The notes: a model not told the origin generated them from the letters alone. A stretch of 64,000 nucleotides of DNA from Malurus cyaneus samueli (GCA_009741485.1 CM019236.1:46216632-46280631); one strand, 5' to 3'; counted from the stretch's first letter, positions 1 through 13,590 are shown. A program made the numbers and translations.

Positions 1-64
1 AAGAGTTTTCTATCCTGTGTAGAAATTTTACAATTTAATTTTCCTTCCTCTAAATACTACAGGC

Positions 65-90
65 TTTTTTTTTTTTTTTTTTTTTTTTTT
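65..90. repeat. Poly-T tract (26 T)
   Basis: An uninterrupted run of T lies about 50 bases outside the recognisable 3' end of the minus-strand CR1. Read on the minus strand it is a poly-A run. CR1 elements do not normally end in poly-A, so it may be an independent simple repeat or the tail of another retroposed piece. Confidence 0.9.
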
Positions 91-139
91 GCAGAAGCAG
101 GAACCCAATTTAGACATGAAGGAATGTCTTATCTTTGCA

Positions 140-1890
140 GAATCACAGAAAGAGTGTAATTGGAAGAGACCACAGTGGGTCATCTGTCCAAACTCGCTGC
201 TCAAACAAGATGTCCTAGAGCACTTAGCATGATTTGCATTCCGGATGGTTCTTGAATATCTGCAGTGAGGGAGACTCCACACCTCTCTGGGCAATCTGTC
301 CCATTGTGTGGTCACCTCACAGTAAAGAAGTTCTCTCACATTCAGGTGGAACTTCATGTGCATCAGTTTCTGCCCTTGCTCTTGTCCTTCTGCAGACTCC
401 ATCTTCTTGACACCCTCCCTTCAGATACTTACAGACATTGATGAGGTTCCCTCTCTTCTTGAGGCTGAACAGCATAGATCCATCAGCCTTTCCTCATAAG
501 AAAGATGCTTTAGTCCCTTAATCATCTTTGTTGCCCTCCAGTGGACATGCTCCAGTACATCCATGTCTATCTTGATGTGGAGACCCCCAAACTGGACACA
601 GCACTCCAAATGCAACCTCACCAGAGCTGAGTAGAGGGGCAGGATAACTTCCCTCGACCTTCAGGCAATGCTCTTCCAAATGTACCCCAGATCCATTGCC
701 TCTCTTGGCCCCCAGGACAATGCTGGTCTCTGGACAGATTGTGATTCACCGGGACCCCAGATCCTTCTCCTCAGAGCTTGCTTTCCAGCAGGTCACCCCC
801 AGCCTTCTGGTCATGGGGTTTTCCTTTCCAGGTGCAGGACCTTTTATTTTTACCTCTGCTGAATTTCAGATAGTTCTTCTCTGCCCACCTCTCCATCTTC
901 TCAAGGTCCTTCTGAAGGGCTGCCGAGCTCTCTGGTCTCTTCTCCCAGCTTTGGGAGTGAACTTGCTGAGCAGGCATCTGGCTCTTCATCCAAGGCATTG
1001 ATGGATAAGGTAAACAATGTTTGGCCCTGGGGGAGCCCTGGGGGACAGACCTCCAACCAGATCCTGTGCCGCTCATTGATGTGACTCTCATTCAGCCAGT
1101 TCTTGTCCACTCATCCAGCCCACACTTCCAGAGTTTGCCTACTCTGAGGATGCTGTGAGAGACTGTGACGAAAGCCTTGGTGAAGCTGAGGTAGATAACA
1201 TCTACTATTCTCCTCTCATCCCTTTAGGTAGTTGTTTTATTCCAGAAAACAATTGGATTGGTAAAGCATGATTTATCTTTATTGAATCCATACTGACTAC
1301 TCCTGATCATCTTCTTGTCATCCAAATGGATAGAGATGACCTACAGAATGGGACGTTAGCTCTCCCAGCAGTTGAGGTACATTCCACCAGGGCCCAGAGA
1401 CCCGTGGATGTCAGGTTTGCCTATGTGTTCTCTTACTCCTTGACCAAGGGAAAGTCTTCCTTTCAGCATTCCTTTAACCTGGTCTCGTGGGTCAGAGATT
1501 CTTGGTGCCTGGTCATAGTGAATAGCAATGTAAAGAAGGTGTTCAGTAACTGCCTCGTCTGCATCCTCTGGTACTGGTGTTGCTCCTCCATATTGTAGCA
1601 AGCCCACACTACCCCTAGTTGTCCTTTTGTTATGGATGTATTTGAAGAAGGCTTTCTTGTTCTTCTTTATACCCTTGGACAGATATAAGGCCTTCGTCAT
1701 CTTATTTCTGCTTACTCTGACAACCTCTCTATATTAGTTCCAAGTGTCCTGACCCTGCTTCTGTCTCTGGTGTATTTCCTGGTTACACTTGAGTAATGGC
1801 AGGTATTCCTTATTCATCCACTGTGGTTTCTTGCCTGTTTTGTCTGATTTCTTGCACTTTGGAATGCGTTGTTCTTGTTTCTTTCCAGAA
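140..1890 (-). mobile_element. CR1-family LINE, long but decayed copy
   Basis: Read on the minus strand, this stretch follows the order of a CR1 second ORF down to its 3' end. The 3' part (about 140-400) shows the CR1 tail pattern: a WDRLPREV-like stretch, then a 'gagtctccctcactgcagatattcaa'-type segment, then a terminal 'tctgtgattctg'. Upstream come pieces resembling the CR1 reverse transcriptase C-terminus (RRATK-like and SYEERL motifs, 421-621), the central RT (771-1350) and the RT N-terminal lead-in (KKNKKAFFKYI, about 1640-1680). It contains many stops and frame changes. The element may extend to about 2160, but I could not recognise the endonuclease domain. CR1 is the dominant LINE of birds and other sauropsids. 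Confidence 0.85.
421..1890 (-). pseudogene. CR1 ORF2 reverse transcriptase remnant
   Basis: These are coding remains of the CR1 ORF2 (endonuclease plus reverse transcriptase), which drove target-primed reverse transcription when intact. In order on the minus strand they are: GKKPQWMNKEYL (about 1815-1850), KKNKKAFFKYI (about 1640-1680), VREHIGKPDIHGSLGPGG (about 1385-1440), a TKAFVTVSHSIL stretch (about 1150-1190), ERWAEKNYLKFSRGK (about 845-890) and [10 protein letters not shown]...SYEERL (about 490-545). The frame changes several times. In the TKAFVTVSH stretch, the position where the CR1 family has a catalytic Asp reads Val. No FADD-type motif is readable in the place expected. The copy cannot encode an active enzyme. 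Confidence 0.8.
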
Positions 1891-1999
1891 GGAAGAGAAG
1901 GTATATGAATTTCAGGCAGAAGCTTCCATGACCTGGCTTTCTCTAGTTGACTAAAAATGTCCAATTTACTGTTAACTAGGTAAGAAGTGGTGAAAGGAT

Positions 2000-4900
2000 T
2001 TAAAAGTGAAAGGTGGCACCAGAAGACAAAGATTTTCAAGTAGTCATGATTGCACTCAAGCCAGCAACCAAGCACCACACAGAACTGCTCACTGCCTCTG
2101 GCAGGACCAGAAAGAGAATCAAAAAGGTAAAAGGTGGAAGACTTGTGGGTTGAGATCAAAACAGTTGAATAGGGAATGCAAAAGCCTCATATGCACATGT
2201 AAAGAAAAACAATCAATTCATTCAAATCATTCTCATGGGCAGGCAGGTTTCTCACATCTCCAGGACAGCAAGGCCTGCTCACACCTCACAGTGACTTGGG
2301 GACAAAAATGCCATCACTCCAAACCTCTCCTCCTTCCTCCTTCTTGCACCCAGGTTGAAATACTGAGCAAGATGTCAATGGAATATCCCTTTGGTCAGTT
2401 TGGGTCACCTGTCCTGGCTTGTGTCTCCTCCCAACCTCTCATGTACCCCAACTTCCTCACCAGTCTGGCGGTACGAAAAGCAGAAAGGCTTTGGCTCGGT
2501 GCTAGCCCTACTCAGCAATAACTAAAAACCTCTGTATTATCAACCTTGTGTGCAGAACAAACCCAAAACACTGCCCCAGCTTGATACTGCGAAGAAAGTT
2601 AGCTCTGCCCCGGCCAAAACAAGCACACAAGTGCCTTTACCATTACCCCTATTAGAACAAGTAAAAAATACAGCTATATATACATTCTACCCAACACTTT
2701 GTCTTGATCTGGTCCATAGTTCACTTGAAGGATAATTAAAAGAATTGTATGTGTTTTCTCTGACTGTCAATTGCAAAGTCTGCACCTATAGATAGTATCA
2801 ATGATCTTGAGTGGCTTTAGTAGTTGGACTTCTTCTCCCAGGATGTTGTCACCCATACATTTAGAAGTAACTGCATATGTATTTGTAGGTGGAAAGTTGA
2901 AGGTGAGCCTATCTCCCAGCAAAAGGGAGAGGCAGCACAAATGCTTCCTTGGTTTGCAAGCTCTTGGTACACTTCAGTGTGAATCCCACCCTTCAGCCTC
3001 TGTAATCAGTCATACCCTTGACCTTTTGAGCAGCACTCATACTGCAGAATTAACTGGAATTACTTCATCTTTGATAGGCAAAGCTTTGATCATATAATGA
3101 AATAGCATTGTGATGAAATCTATTCTACTTTGCCTTGTGACCAGAACAATTTTCTGGTCGTTAGTACAAGGTCAAAAAAGATTATTATAGTGATAGATTT
3201 CTTTGAGTCGTTTACTGCCGGCAAAATAGGCACCATTTCAGCACCAATCGTGTCACAACCCTTTTTCAGTGCTGCCCTGCCTGCACACACACTTTTAATG
3301 GCTTTCCTGGGGTTTTTCTCCATTTTATTCATAGTGATGAATGACAACACAGAAAGACCTGAAATGGAAAAGCCTTTGTGAGCAACTTGTTCAGATATCT
3401 GTTATGGAAAGTAGACCACTTGGACAGGCTGCATTGACCTTAACAGATGCCTTCTCCCTGCACAGGTTCCAGTCTCAAATTCTGTGTCCCCAAAGGGGTA
3501 GTGTCTATTTGAAAGAGGAAGAAAATGCCTACATGTCTTTTTCTAGATTTACATAATGCAAAAAGAAAGTTGAAGTAAATGTTAACTGATTCTAGCTTGC
3601 TGAATTGTTCTTAAACTTGTGTTTCAGGATTTAATGATAATAGTAAAATAATAAAAAAGTTTACCAGTATTTCTACAGACAAGCACAGTCCAGAGAGTAA
3701 CTTCTCAGAAAACAGTAAAGAAATAGATATCTTCTTCCAAACCCATAAAATTTGAAAAGAGAAGAATATCAGGAAAGTTAAATGGTTTATCTCTAAATCA
3801 CACATTTGGCACACTATGGCTCAGAATTTTATTTACAACATATGTAATGGGACTACAAATCTGTTTCAAAAATGAAAAAAAAGAGGTGAATGGAAGATAA
3901 CTTGTTTCAACCTGTCATATTTTCCTTTTTTAAAGTCTTCTAGTCACTCAGACACAAATTTATTCAGGCATCACGTGTTCTTGGGTATATCCCATGACCT
4001 AATGAGAACTGTCAGTCTCTCACCCACACATGGACTGCACGCCTCCTTTCAGAATTTCCTGAAATAGTTCTGGGCATGTTCTACCAGAAACAGTGTTGGG
4101 GAATCTGCCCTTTGTGTCTTAACCAGGGAGACAGCTGCTTCACTGTCTGCAGGGAAGCTGTTAAGAGAGACTAATTTATCTAGCACTGGAACGATGTGTT
4201 GTAAGATGTAAAGACTTGAAATTTATATTTAATTAAGAAAAATAATTTATACATACTTGACTTCAATAGGCACAGGCCTATTTTCCACCTAGTTTTGATA
4301 TAGACTACAAGACCCCTTTTTTTTTGCTGTTCTTTATTTTTGGGATACAGCCAACATCTGCCTACCATTATCATTTTGTTCTGGCTGTGGCTGGTAAAGG
4401 GATCTTGAGTGAGCTCTTAGGAGTATACACTGGGCTGGTATGCAGTTTGAAGGATTCTCACACCTATTTTCCACAAGGACAGGGGAAAAGGTGGAATCCT
4501 ACAATCTGAGCAAATGTCATTGGCTGATTATTTTTGAAGGCAGAGGGTTATAATTGTGCTTTGTTGAAATAACAAAGATGAGCTTGTCTTTACATAAGTC
4601 ACAGTGGCTGTTAAGACAGAATTCTCAAGTATATCACCAGTGTCTTGAAGGAGAGACAAAATGTAGGACAGGAGTTGAACCATCAATGTTTAAAGGCAGA
4701 GTTTAAATGGGAAACAGCTTGACACAGAGCAGCTGATTTCAAGGAGCAGTAATCATCAGCTAAAGAAAGGCAGTGCCTGAAGGCAGTAGTGAAGTTTTCA
4801 AAGGTAACCGTCTCTGAATTGTTTTGATTTGTGACTTATGAACAGCTGAGGTTAGTGTATGAGTGTGACACCTGGTCACAAGGAGGGAGGAAGACAATAG

Positions 4901-7636
4901 CTTAGTAAATGACATTTAATAGACAATCAAAACATTTGCCATCAGGCCAGAAACCTGAGATCAACCTGGCTGATCAAATGAGAGCCCTGGCATAAACAGG
5001 CAACTTCCATCCAGCCCATCGACACTGAGGTATCAAATTAGTGTAATGAATAGTTTGGTAAACTATGGTAATAAATGGCAGCATATTCAAATTATTTGCT
5101 GTAATGTAATGTACAAAGTAACAGAGAATATATCACCACTCTCAGGAACAGCAGTGCAGCTCAGCTGTACAGAGCCACTTCCTTGGCTGCTTGAGGCAAA
5201 GAAAAGTCTGTCCCACATCCTCACTGGTTCAGACCCATGTGTTCCTTGGGTGTCTCATGTAAGGATGGAAGCAGGAAGAGCAGAAGCAGGACTGTGGATG
5301 TTTTGAAGCCTTTCAGGACAGAAGTATGTCCATACAGCAGAATGTTGCTTCACTGTGTGAGGTCGTTTTCCCTTCTAACAGGCACAGATGCTCTGAGAAT
5401 CGCTGTGTCCAATGATGACCTTCTCCAAAGCTGAAATATTTGACAACTCAACATTGACTCTGACTGGGTCAATGAAGAGCAGTAACAAAGCATAGCTCTT
5501 ACCTGCACAAGTGCTGCTTAACTTCAATCCTTGAAGTTGGCTGCAGTTGGTAAGAACCTGGGGCAGCAAGGTATAGCTGGGGTCTGCATTTGCTCCTCAT
5601 GTAAATGCTCTCCCCAGTCTCAGACAGGAGGTTATTGTATATTAGTCAGTAATAAAGGCTGAATTTCTTTTGCTGATCATTTGAGGATGTGTGAGTGCAC
5701 TTCTGCTGTCTGAAATACTGTGTGTTTTAACACTCTATAGAGAGGTCAGGATGTTTGCCAGATATATTGTCACATAAGTGAATAATTCTTTTTTCACTAC
5801 CTTTCGCCAGGTATGAGATGGAATAAAATACTAAAACAGATTTCTTCAGGGGGGCAGATAGAAGGAGAAGCCTTTCCTACAGTCAAAGAGGAACTCCAGA
5901 GATCCATTATGATGCTAATGATTAGGGAAAACAGCAAAATGGGAAGAGAGCTGAAAACTGAACTGAATGTGCTCACAATGGGTGTATGTGTGGACGCGAG
6001 GAGGGAGGGTGCTGGTATCCTGACTGCAAGACAGCAGCCTGGTGACATCTGACAGAGATGCAGGCTCCATGCTGATGACTCAGGGACCACTGCATGGGCA
6101 GAAATTTGTTTGTCCTCACTCTTAGACTCTGTCCTGCAACGTGATGACTACTTTCAGAAAGACAACAGGCATTGGACTTAAATGTGTTAAAGTTATTTCC
6201 GTAACGCCTGATACTCTAGTTAAAATGTGCCTATTGTGTTGTAACAGAATAGGAATGTTTGAGTATCAGAAGTTTTCAATAGCCAAGCCTGTTATGAAAA
6301 TTCTTTAGACGGTGACATAATTTTTTAAGCATTCAGATTAATATATTAATAATATAATTATCCTGTACTCTAAAAAAAAATGTGAGGTGACTAAGAATAG
6401 AGGGTTGGAAACTCATAAAAAGCTATGAGAGAATTTTGTCAAGATTATTTAAGCATTTTTGGCAGTACATTTTGCATACTTATTTTTAAATAAGTTTTTT
6501 CTCATTTATTTCCTGAATGTAATATCATAAAGGCCTCAGAGTCAGTAGTTAGTTTTAAAAGAATAAATAACTTTTTCCCACCACAGTCTTAACTCCCAGT
6601 CTAGCAAAAGACAGGTGTTGCAAGTAACATTGATATTCTCAATGCAGCGTCACGGCAGCACTGGTGTCCTTTAGAATCTAATCAAGATTGAAGTTTTCTG
6701 TACGACTGAAAGAAAGTATGTAGCATGAAAAAAAAACATGTTTATCTTTTTCTTTGTTATACAGTATTCAGCAGCTTTGTTTTGAAGGATCTCAGCCCAT
6801 CTCTCCCTCCTCTCCATGCTATCCCCTCTCCCCCAGTTTTGGTTCATGAAAATGTCTTCTGGCTTAAGGCCAACTATAAAAAAGGAGAAATTGAGTTATG
6901 TTCTCATCCTATTTTTGGATGTGTAACTGACAATTTTTTGTATGGCTCCTTTGAAAAATCATTAACACCTCAGGTCTTCTGAATTCTTACATATTCTTCC
7001 ATAAGCTCTATTATTAAGATCATGTAAGTGTTTCATTACACTTTGTTATCATAGAGGAAACAATAGAAACATTAAATGCAGCAGGTATAAAAATCAGATA
7101 GGTAGTAATTCCTTAATATTTTACTCAGAGCCTGAAGTTCTTCCTCGTATCTAAACTTACTGGTCAGAAAGGGATCACTTGCAGAGCCAAATATTTAGCA
7201 ATTACTTTACAGACTAAATTTGACTTATGAGAAACAAGGTGTTTTTAAGGTTAATTCCTGTAAAACTGAATCAGGAGACAGGTGGGTCAAGCTAGATTCT
7301 TTTATCTGTATACAGAAAAATGTTAAACTCCAGAACTGCAGCTATGAATCAAGCTGTTTAAAAGTTTGTTTTGCAGTAAATTTGAGGACAGTAAACAGCT
7401 GAATATGAGAAGGAAAATTTATGTCCTGAAAATTTAGGAAATTTTCCCTCTGGTGCCATTCCAGTCCACTCTCATCAAAGAGAACTCGTGATTGATTTCA
7501 CAAGGGACATAGTGAAGGTGGCTGTTAAACACCCATGCTCACTATGCAGAGCTGGATGTTCCCTGCTCTCACACGAGAAACAATTGGACGTGGGTTTGAT
7601 CTGAGGGATATCTTAGTGAATGCAACTGTGTGGTCT
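2000..7636. other. Anonymous AT-rich DNA, no gene recognised
   Basis: I saw no recognisable coding exon, RNA gene or repeat family here. The longest open frame (2006-2521, plus, 171 codons) starts beside the possible CR1 upstream flank and has no domain I recognise. Another open frame (5813-6052, plus, 79 codons) begins just after a pyrimidine-rich stretch ending in 'ccag', which could be a chance splice acceptor. It may be intronic or intergenic. Confidence 0.6.
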
Positions 7637-7640
7637 AGAG

Positions 7641-7700
7641 ACCACAGAATAACTTGAGTTGGAAGGGGCTTAAAGGGATGATCCAAGTCCTACCACAAGC
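7641..7700 (-). mobile_element. CR1 3'-end fragment
   Basis: The plus strand reads 'accacagaataacttgag' followed by 'ttggaaggggcttaaaggga' and 'tgatccaagtcctacc'. This is the reverse complement of the highly typical CR1 3' tail of birds. Only about 60-80 bp is preserved, as expected for the strong 5' truncation of CR1 copies. Confidence 0.7.
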
Positions 7701-7719
7701 TTTATGCCTAAGAGTATGG

Positions 7720-9430
7720 GGCAATAATTCAGTGTGATTTAATCTTGATTATTTAAGTGAGGAAACTGTTCAACAAAAGCCAAGGAGAGAGGTAGGGCAG
7801 AGTGAGTCCATATTTCATGAGCTTTTGGATGTTGACTCCGCACTGAGTTTACCAGCAATTTGTATCTCTGATCTGTGATAAAAAGATTAAAATCAGGTAA
7901 GTTTTATGTATAGGAAGGTGTTTAAAAGCGCACATTAACTCTCACTTTTTCATAGACAGTCAGTGTTTACATTCATTTTAAAGTTAATCTCCTTCCTGGA
8001 GTGGGTCTCTCCAGGCTTCTGCTGGGGAAGAAGCAATGTTTTGGAAATTACAACAATAGGACTCAGTTCTGCACTTTGCTTCAGGTAGTCTTGTAAGCAT
8101 CAGCATGTCTCTTTATTTATTACATCCAAGAGATGTGAGATCAAGGTGGAGATCGTATTATGTCCTTGTTTTGATGGATAGTCTGAAGATAAATAAATGA
8201 CTCTACATTGGTGTTCTTTGATAAGAGAACAGAAATGTACCCATATCTCAATAGAACTCAGCTGCAAGCTAGCTTTATAACAAAAAAAATTGTCCTCTTT
8301 TCCAAATAAAAGTTGTATTATCAGTTTCCTTTTCTTCTATTTTTTTACATTGATCCATTGAAATTATTCTCCTTTAGTTTCTAAAATTACTGTCAGTATT
8401 TGATAAGTTTTGTTAACCTTTTAAGCTAGTGGCAATGTTTATTTGTTGATCTTCTACATTGAGAATTTAGGATATCTTTCAAAGACATTTAAAAAGATCC
8501 ATTGGATTCCTGATTGATAAACAATGGCTTTATAAGCATTCTTTTCATACTTCTCAATTGCCAAATAAAACATTGTGGTAAGAAGGGGAAAAATTTCAGG
8601 AACGTATGAAGCACTTGCAAGAAGAAAAATTATTTTTTTCTCTTTTGGTGCCTGGGATAGCAAGACATCAATCCTCTGTGTAGCACATCACATGCTAAAA
8701 ATAAAACAAAAAAAACCTCATCTTGATAACATTAAAGAAGGCAGAAAACCACATGAATTTTAAGTGTTCAACATGAGGTGGCCTTTAGCTGATTTAAAGG
8801 GCAGACAATAATTTAGGTGTGACTCATATGCCTGTTTTATTGATCTTCTGTACTTTGCATGTAGGCACGTGTGCTTTTAGGCATCATTTGCTCCCAGCAC
8901 AAGTATTTGGGAATGACATGTGCCAATACATTAAGATTTTGCTGCTGCTGTTCTTTCGAACTTCAGTGCTCTAACATAGAAAGCATCCCAACTGAAAAGG
9001 ATTGCATTCCATTATGCAAAATGCAATTATCATTTCTAGACTAAGTAAGATACTTGCCTGCAGATATATTTAAAAAAATAATGATTTCACCAAGCCAAGC
9101 TCATAATTTCTTTCACAGGAATTTGATAGATGAAGTGATAAACCCAATAATGCATACACAGACCATATTATTACCAAAGTATTCACTTCAACAGGCCTTA
9201 CATTAATTAAGTTCCTGCAAATCCGCTTCCAAAAAGAAGAAAAAGGTCTCTCTCGTCCACAGGTGCTTAACCCTGTTCTGTAATTAAGCTCCCATTAGAG
9301 ATCTTGTTAATCAGTTACTTGTCTAAACTGTAAAAATATCAGAATACATCATCCATCCTGGGTTATTCCAGGACTGCCAGGTTCTGCATGTGATGGCATG
9401 GGTGGTGATGGCAGCATGAGACCCAGTCAG
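7720..9430. other. Anonymous DNA
   Basis: AT-rich sequence with no recognised gene or repeat. Short open frames at 8454-8763 overlap on opposite strands and look like chance. Confidence 0.6.
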
Positions 9431-10290
9431 AAGTGGTATGTTTCAAGGACTAGCAGTGGGACCAGTACAGATTATTGCCTTCATTAGTGATCTGAGTGAT
9501 GGGTTGGACTGGAGCACTCCTGATGTGTTTTCAGACGACACCAGATGTAGGATTGTGCTGAAAGGTCGAGTTGCTGTGCAAACAGCACCAGCTGCAGAAA
9601 TTAGCTTATGGGACCATCACAGGATTTGTTGAACAGACACTAACCTAAATGTGGTCCTCTGGAACAGACGAAGCCCTGCAATAGGACAGGCTGGTGCCAG
9701 CTAGCTGCTAATTGCTCTGCAGACAACCCCATGCAATCCTGGTGAGATGCAGTTTGGCCAGGAGGCAGAAGGGCACCCATACAGAAGACGGCATCACCAA
9801 GGGATCCTTTGCAGGGTCTCAGCAGTGGTGAGACCACTCCTGGTGTGCTGTCCCGGGCTCACAGCAGGGAAAAAATGCTGACATACAGGAAGGAGTGCAG
9901 TGATGGCTAGAACATAGGGCATGTGAGGGAAGTGGAGTTCAATGAGCTTGTTCAGCCTTGTGAAGAGGAGGGAAAAGGGAGACCAGGCTGTCGTTACTGC
10001 CTGGTGGAAAGGGACAGATTCTGCTCAGGGATGCACAATAGTAAGTTAAGAGGTAGCAGGCATATGCTGGAATGTGGGAAAACCCCATGAGGTATGAGGA
10101 AAAACTTTGGTAACATGATGATGTTAACAGCTTTGGAACAAAGTCCACTGTAGTCCTTGGAGATACTCAAGGCTTAAATGGACGAAGTCCTGGCACCACG
10201 TGACCCAACTGGAGCTGCTTCCAAGTGGGAGTTGGAGCAGACTGCCTATAAAGTCTTCTAATCTAAATTATCCTGGGATTATCTTTTAGT
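9430..10290 (+). mobile_element. CR1-family LINE, decayed copy
   Basis: On the plus strand the short open frame at 9438-9632 reads FQGLAVGPVQIIAFISDLSD and then DVFSDDT. This matches the order of the CR1 RT segment that includes the 'PQGSVLGP...INDL...FADDT' block, with the Asp pair still present as SDD. About 9810-9900 resembles the 'LxYCVQFW' coding segment. About 9940-9970 reads like the 'gttcagcctggagaagagaa' portion, and about 10160-10290 like the terminal 'gagatactcaaggctt ... aaagtcttctaatctaaatt' tail. Frame is lost repeatedly. Boundaries are approximate. Confidence 0.7.
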
Positions 10291-10299
10291 GGTGAATTA

Positions 10300-13200
10300 C
10301 TTCAGCTAAGGCACTTCACCTTTGGAGAACAAATTTAGAGTAAAATTATTTCTTTTGTTCAGGTTCTAACTGATAAGAAAACATTTGACATATGTTTTGG
10401 CAAAACTGTTTTAAGTACATCAGACCAAATTAATTTGATTATATGTACAGGTACAGAAAATAACTTTGCTGTTGGAATGATACCTTTTGCTACAAGGATG
10501 GTGTTCTCTTCAGCTAACAGCAGTGTTGCCCTAGGATCTGTGCCTCACAGACACCAGAGAATCAAAGTACCCTTTGAGAATGCAGCCAGAAGAAGACATG
10601 CATTTTATCTATTTATAATTATGCTGGACTTTTGCTTTTAACATAAATTACACCTATTAGGAAAAGCAGATTCACCTGCCTTGCCTAGCTGAACAGAAAA
10701 TGCCAAATGCACTTACAAAAAGAAGAAGAATAATTTGTGCTGAGCTCCATCAATATTTCTATGATAAGTGTTTCAAACCATACACTAAATATAATCCAGC
10801 TACATAAGAAGGAAAAATTGACAATTTCCTGATTGTGTTTAGGGCTTATCTGAAATTTGTCTTCATAAAAAGACTGTACCACTTCCTTACAGACACCTAA
10901 GGTGAAGCCTCTGTGGTAGCAAAGAAATATAACCAAGGCTGATGAAGCTTCATGAAGCTTCATTCTGCTTTGCTTAGACTCAAGGGGAAGCAGAGAGGAC
11001 TGGATAAGAGAACAGGCTTTGGGAAAACGCCCACAGCTAAGAAGAGTTGACATTATCCCTACTTTTCTTGGAAGGGGAAGAAAAAAATTTCAAGTGGTTA
11101 TGATGCTGAGAGTAGCATGAAGGAGAAGTAAATCAAGAGTTGTCATTACAACAGTTCACAGAGAGGGGACCTCTTCTGTGGCTCTGCCAACCCAGATGTC
11201 ACTGGCAACGAAGCTGGGATCAGCTGGGCTTTATCCCTTCTCATGGCAAAGGGAAAGGAGTGTTTACTCTATCCTGTAGATAAACCTGGAACTGCATCCG
11301 CTTGTGTGACGGCTTTGACCATTGGTGTACATTAAAAATAACACTAGTTTATAATTTCCTCCTGGTTTTTGAGTCATAATGGCTGCAGGCCATATTTTCT
11401 GTTATGAATACGTGTGATACAGCAAAAGGCTTGAGCCTTTCAGGGTGCTTGTATCAAAGGGACTGTAGTGTAAGGACCGACACTCGGTGATACGGTCACT
11501 GAGGTCTCAGCAGTGGCTCAGCAGCATTGCTACAGTGCCAAGAAGCAGGAGCAGAGATGTGAAAGCACTCTGGTAAACATGCAAAAACTGTGTCTTGCAG
11601 AAAAGCCTTCAGATGTGGATCAGGGCGTATGCTTTTTCTCATTTCCTTTCACATGACATTGCTCCATTATTCTTGTCTTTAAAAGTCATTTAATGGCATA
11701 ATGCTGTGTATTACTTCATAGTGTGAAGGGCACATCAATTTTAATATTATTTTAGTGTAAATATGCTTCTGCAGCAAACACTCTTGTTTGAAGAGAATGT
11801 TGGTGAGTCAGACCACCCAGGTCTGGGAACACCAGTCCATATTTACTCTCATATGTTAGCATCCCATCTTCGTCAATACAATTTAAAATAAATGTTTCGT
11901 CTGCTAGGTTCGCAGGTGAAGATCTGACTTTTCATCCCAGTGCATGCTCTCACATTGATTTTATACAGCAGTTTCAGGGTGCACATCTATGGCCTGTGCT
12001 GGACTCTCCAGACTGATTTTACTAGGACACCTCTCCTTGTCCTATTACATTTTTTCTTGCCATAAAACGCTAACCCAGTGTGAGACAACTGAAAAAGCCT
12101 CCAACCCTATGCTGAAGGAAACTGGTATCCCTAAATGAAACACGTGTTTTTAAGACCAATTCATGCTGATGGGACATTATTGTCACAGAACAAAAAGGTC
12201 CCATTTCTGCAAAGGAATGTACTGCATCATGCACATTTGAGGTTTTGGAAGGATCTTGAATGAGACCATGGTGCTGTTGACTCACTGCCAGTTCCCTTTG
12301 GATGGGGTCTCTCACCCCCACCTCACAGTCCGTCAGGTTTTCCCATCCCAACCATGCTTGGCCGAGGCTGGGAAAGGTGAGGGCTCTCTGTGCCTCTGCA
12401 GGGCTTTACCTGACCCTGGCTGCTGCAGACCTGACAAGACAAACAAGCAACCTCCATCCCTGTTGCCTGGCCGCACCCTTTAGAAGGAATTTGCTGCCTA
12501 TGCTCCCATACAGCAGCAGATTGTACAACCAATGGCATTCGTGGTTGAATCACGGCGTCCTACGCAAAACCAAGGCTGCCAAAACTTCAGGGAAAGTCTC
12601 AAGTCATTCAGCTCCTAAGGGACTTTCAGGTACTAGAAAACATGCACAGTTTCCTGCAGCTTCTCTCCCTACAGGTCCTTTTAGCTCACACTACTTGGGC
12701 CGAGGGGTATTTGAAGTTACAGCGTGCTACCTGAGGCATTGCGGCACTGCCAAGTGGGTCTAAGAAGAGGCACATAAAACTTGTGCTTCCAGGTGTGGTG
12801 ACACCTTTATGTATTTGCTCTTTACTATGCACCTTGCAAACCCGGAGGGGTCAAGTGGAGGATGTGTGTGCAGCCTGACAGGTGTGACAGCCACAGATGG
12901 CTGACAAGTTGTGCTGTGCTTTGAAGGAGTGGTGGACATACCAGCAGTCCCCTGAAACTCAAACCGCACTCTGACACAAAACTGCTGGCAAGAGTGATCA
13001 CCTCTAGCTCCCATTAATATCATCTTTCCACATTAACTATTGTGTCTGTATCTTATATGTGCCGGATCACACCCTGGTCTGTTTCTCCTCCTGCTGGCCA
13101 TTAGTTAAATTACTGCTGACTTTGGGAGATCACAGCGCAGGATTGAAACAAGTTGAAAGGAATAGAGATCTGGCTGCTTGAGGTACAGCTGAGAAGTACT

Positions 13201-13475
13201 GAAAAATCCCTGCGACAACTTACTTGTATGGAAGGTTAAGGCAGAGGAAAAATGGCCTAGAACTAAAATTTTCCATTTTTGAGCACCTTCTGAACAACTG
13301 TCTTAAAAGAACAGAGCAATGGTTATGGTGATGCTAACAATGATATATAATTTAATTTTCTGCATACAAAAATGTTCTTGTGGTGTCAGAGAAATCAAAG
13401 ACATTTTTCAGTGTAGTCTTTGTCACTGCAGAAAGGAAAGAGCTTATTGGTCACAGTAGTCAGGAGACCAATATT
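10300..13475. other. Anonymous DNA with chance ORFs
   Basis: No gene was recognised. The stretch 12250-13020 is more GC-rich and carries overlapping open frames on both strands (12302-12763 plus, 153 codons; 12323-12553 minus; 12760-13023 minus). Opposed overlapping frames and the lack of any motif argue against real coding. Confidence 0.55.
10942..10963. repeat. 22-bp perfect palindrome made of a 10-bp tandem repeat
   Basis: The unit atgaagcttc occurs twice and is followed by 'at'. Because the unit is itself nearly self-complementary, the whole 22 bp equals its own reverse complement. Confidence 0.9.
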
Positions 13476-13479
13476 TTTA

Positions 13480-13590
13480 TTTCCAGCTGGGCTGCACGCT
13501 TCCTGTGTGACCTTGCAACTCCCCCCTACCTCCGTTTCCCATTTGTAATGTTGCATAATAATTATCTTGGTGAAGCAAGGCTGATACTCT
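13480..13590 (+). mobile_element. MIR-like (CORE-SINE) relic
   Basis: The plus strand contains 'tcctgtgtgaccttgcaact', then 'acctccgtttcccatttgta', then 'ataataattatcttggtg' in that order and spacing. This parallels the MIR core: 'tgtgaccttgggcaag', 'cctcagtttcctcatctgta', 'ataataatagtacct'. MIR elements are ancient amniote SINEs, and only diverged pieces remain in birds. The assignment rests on this visual match alone. Confidence 0.5.
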
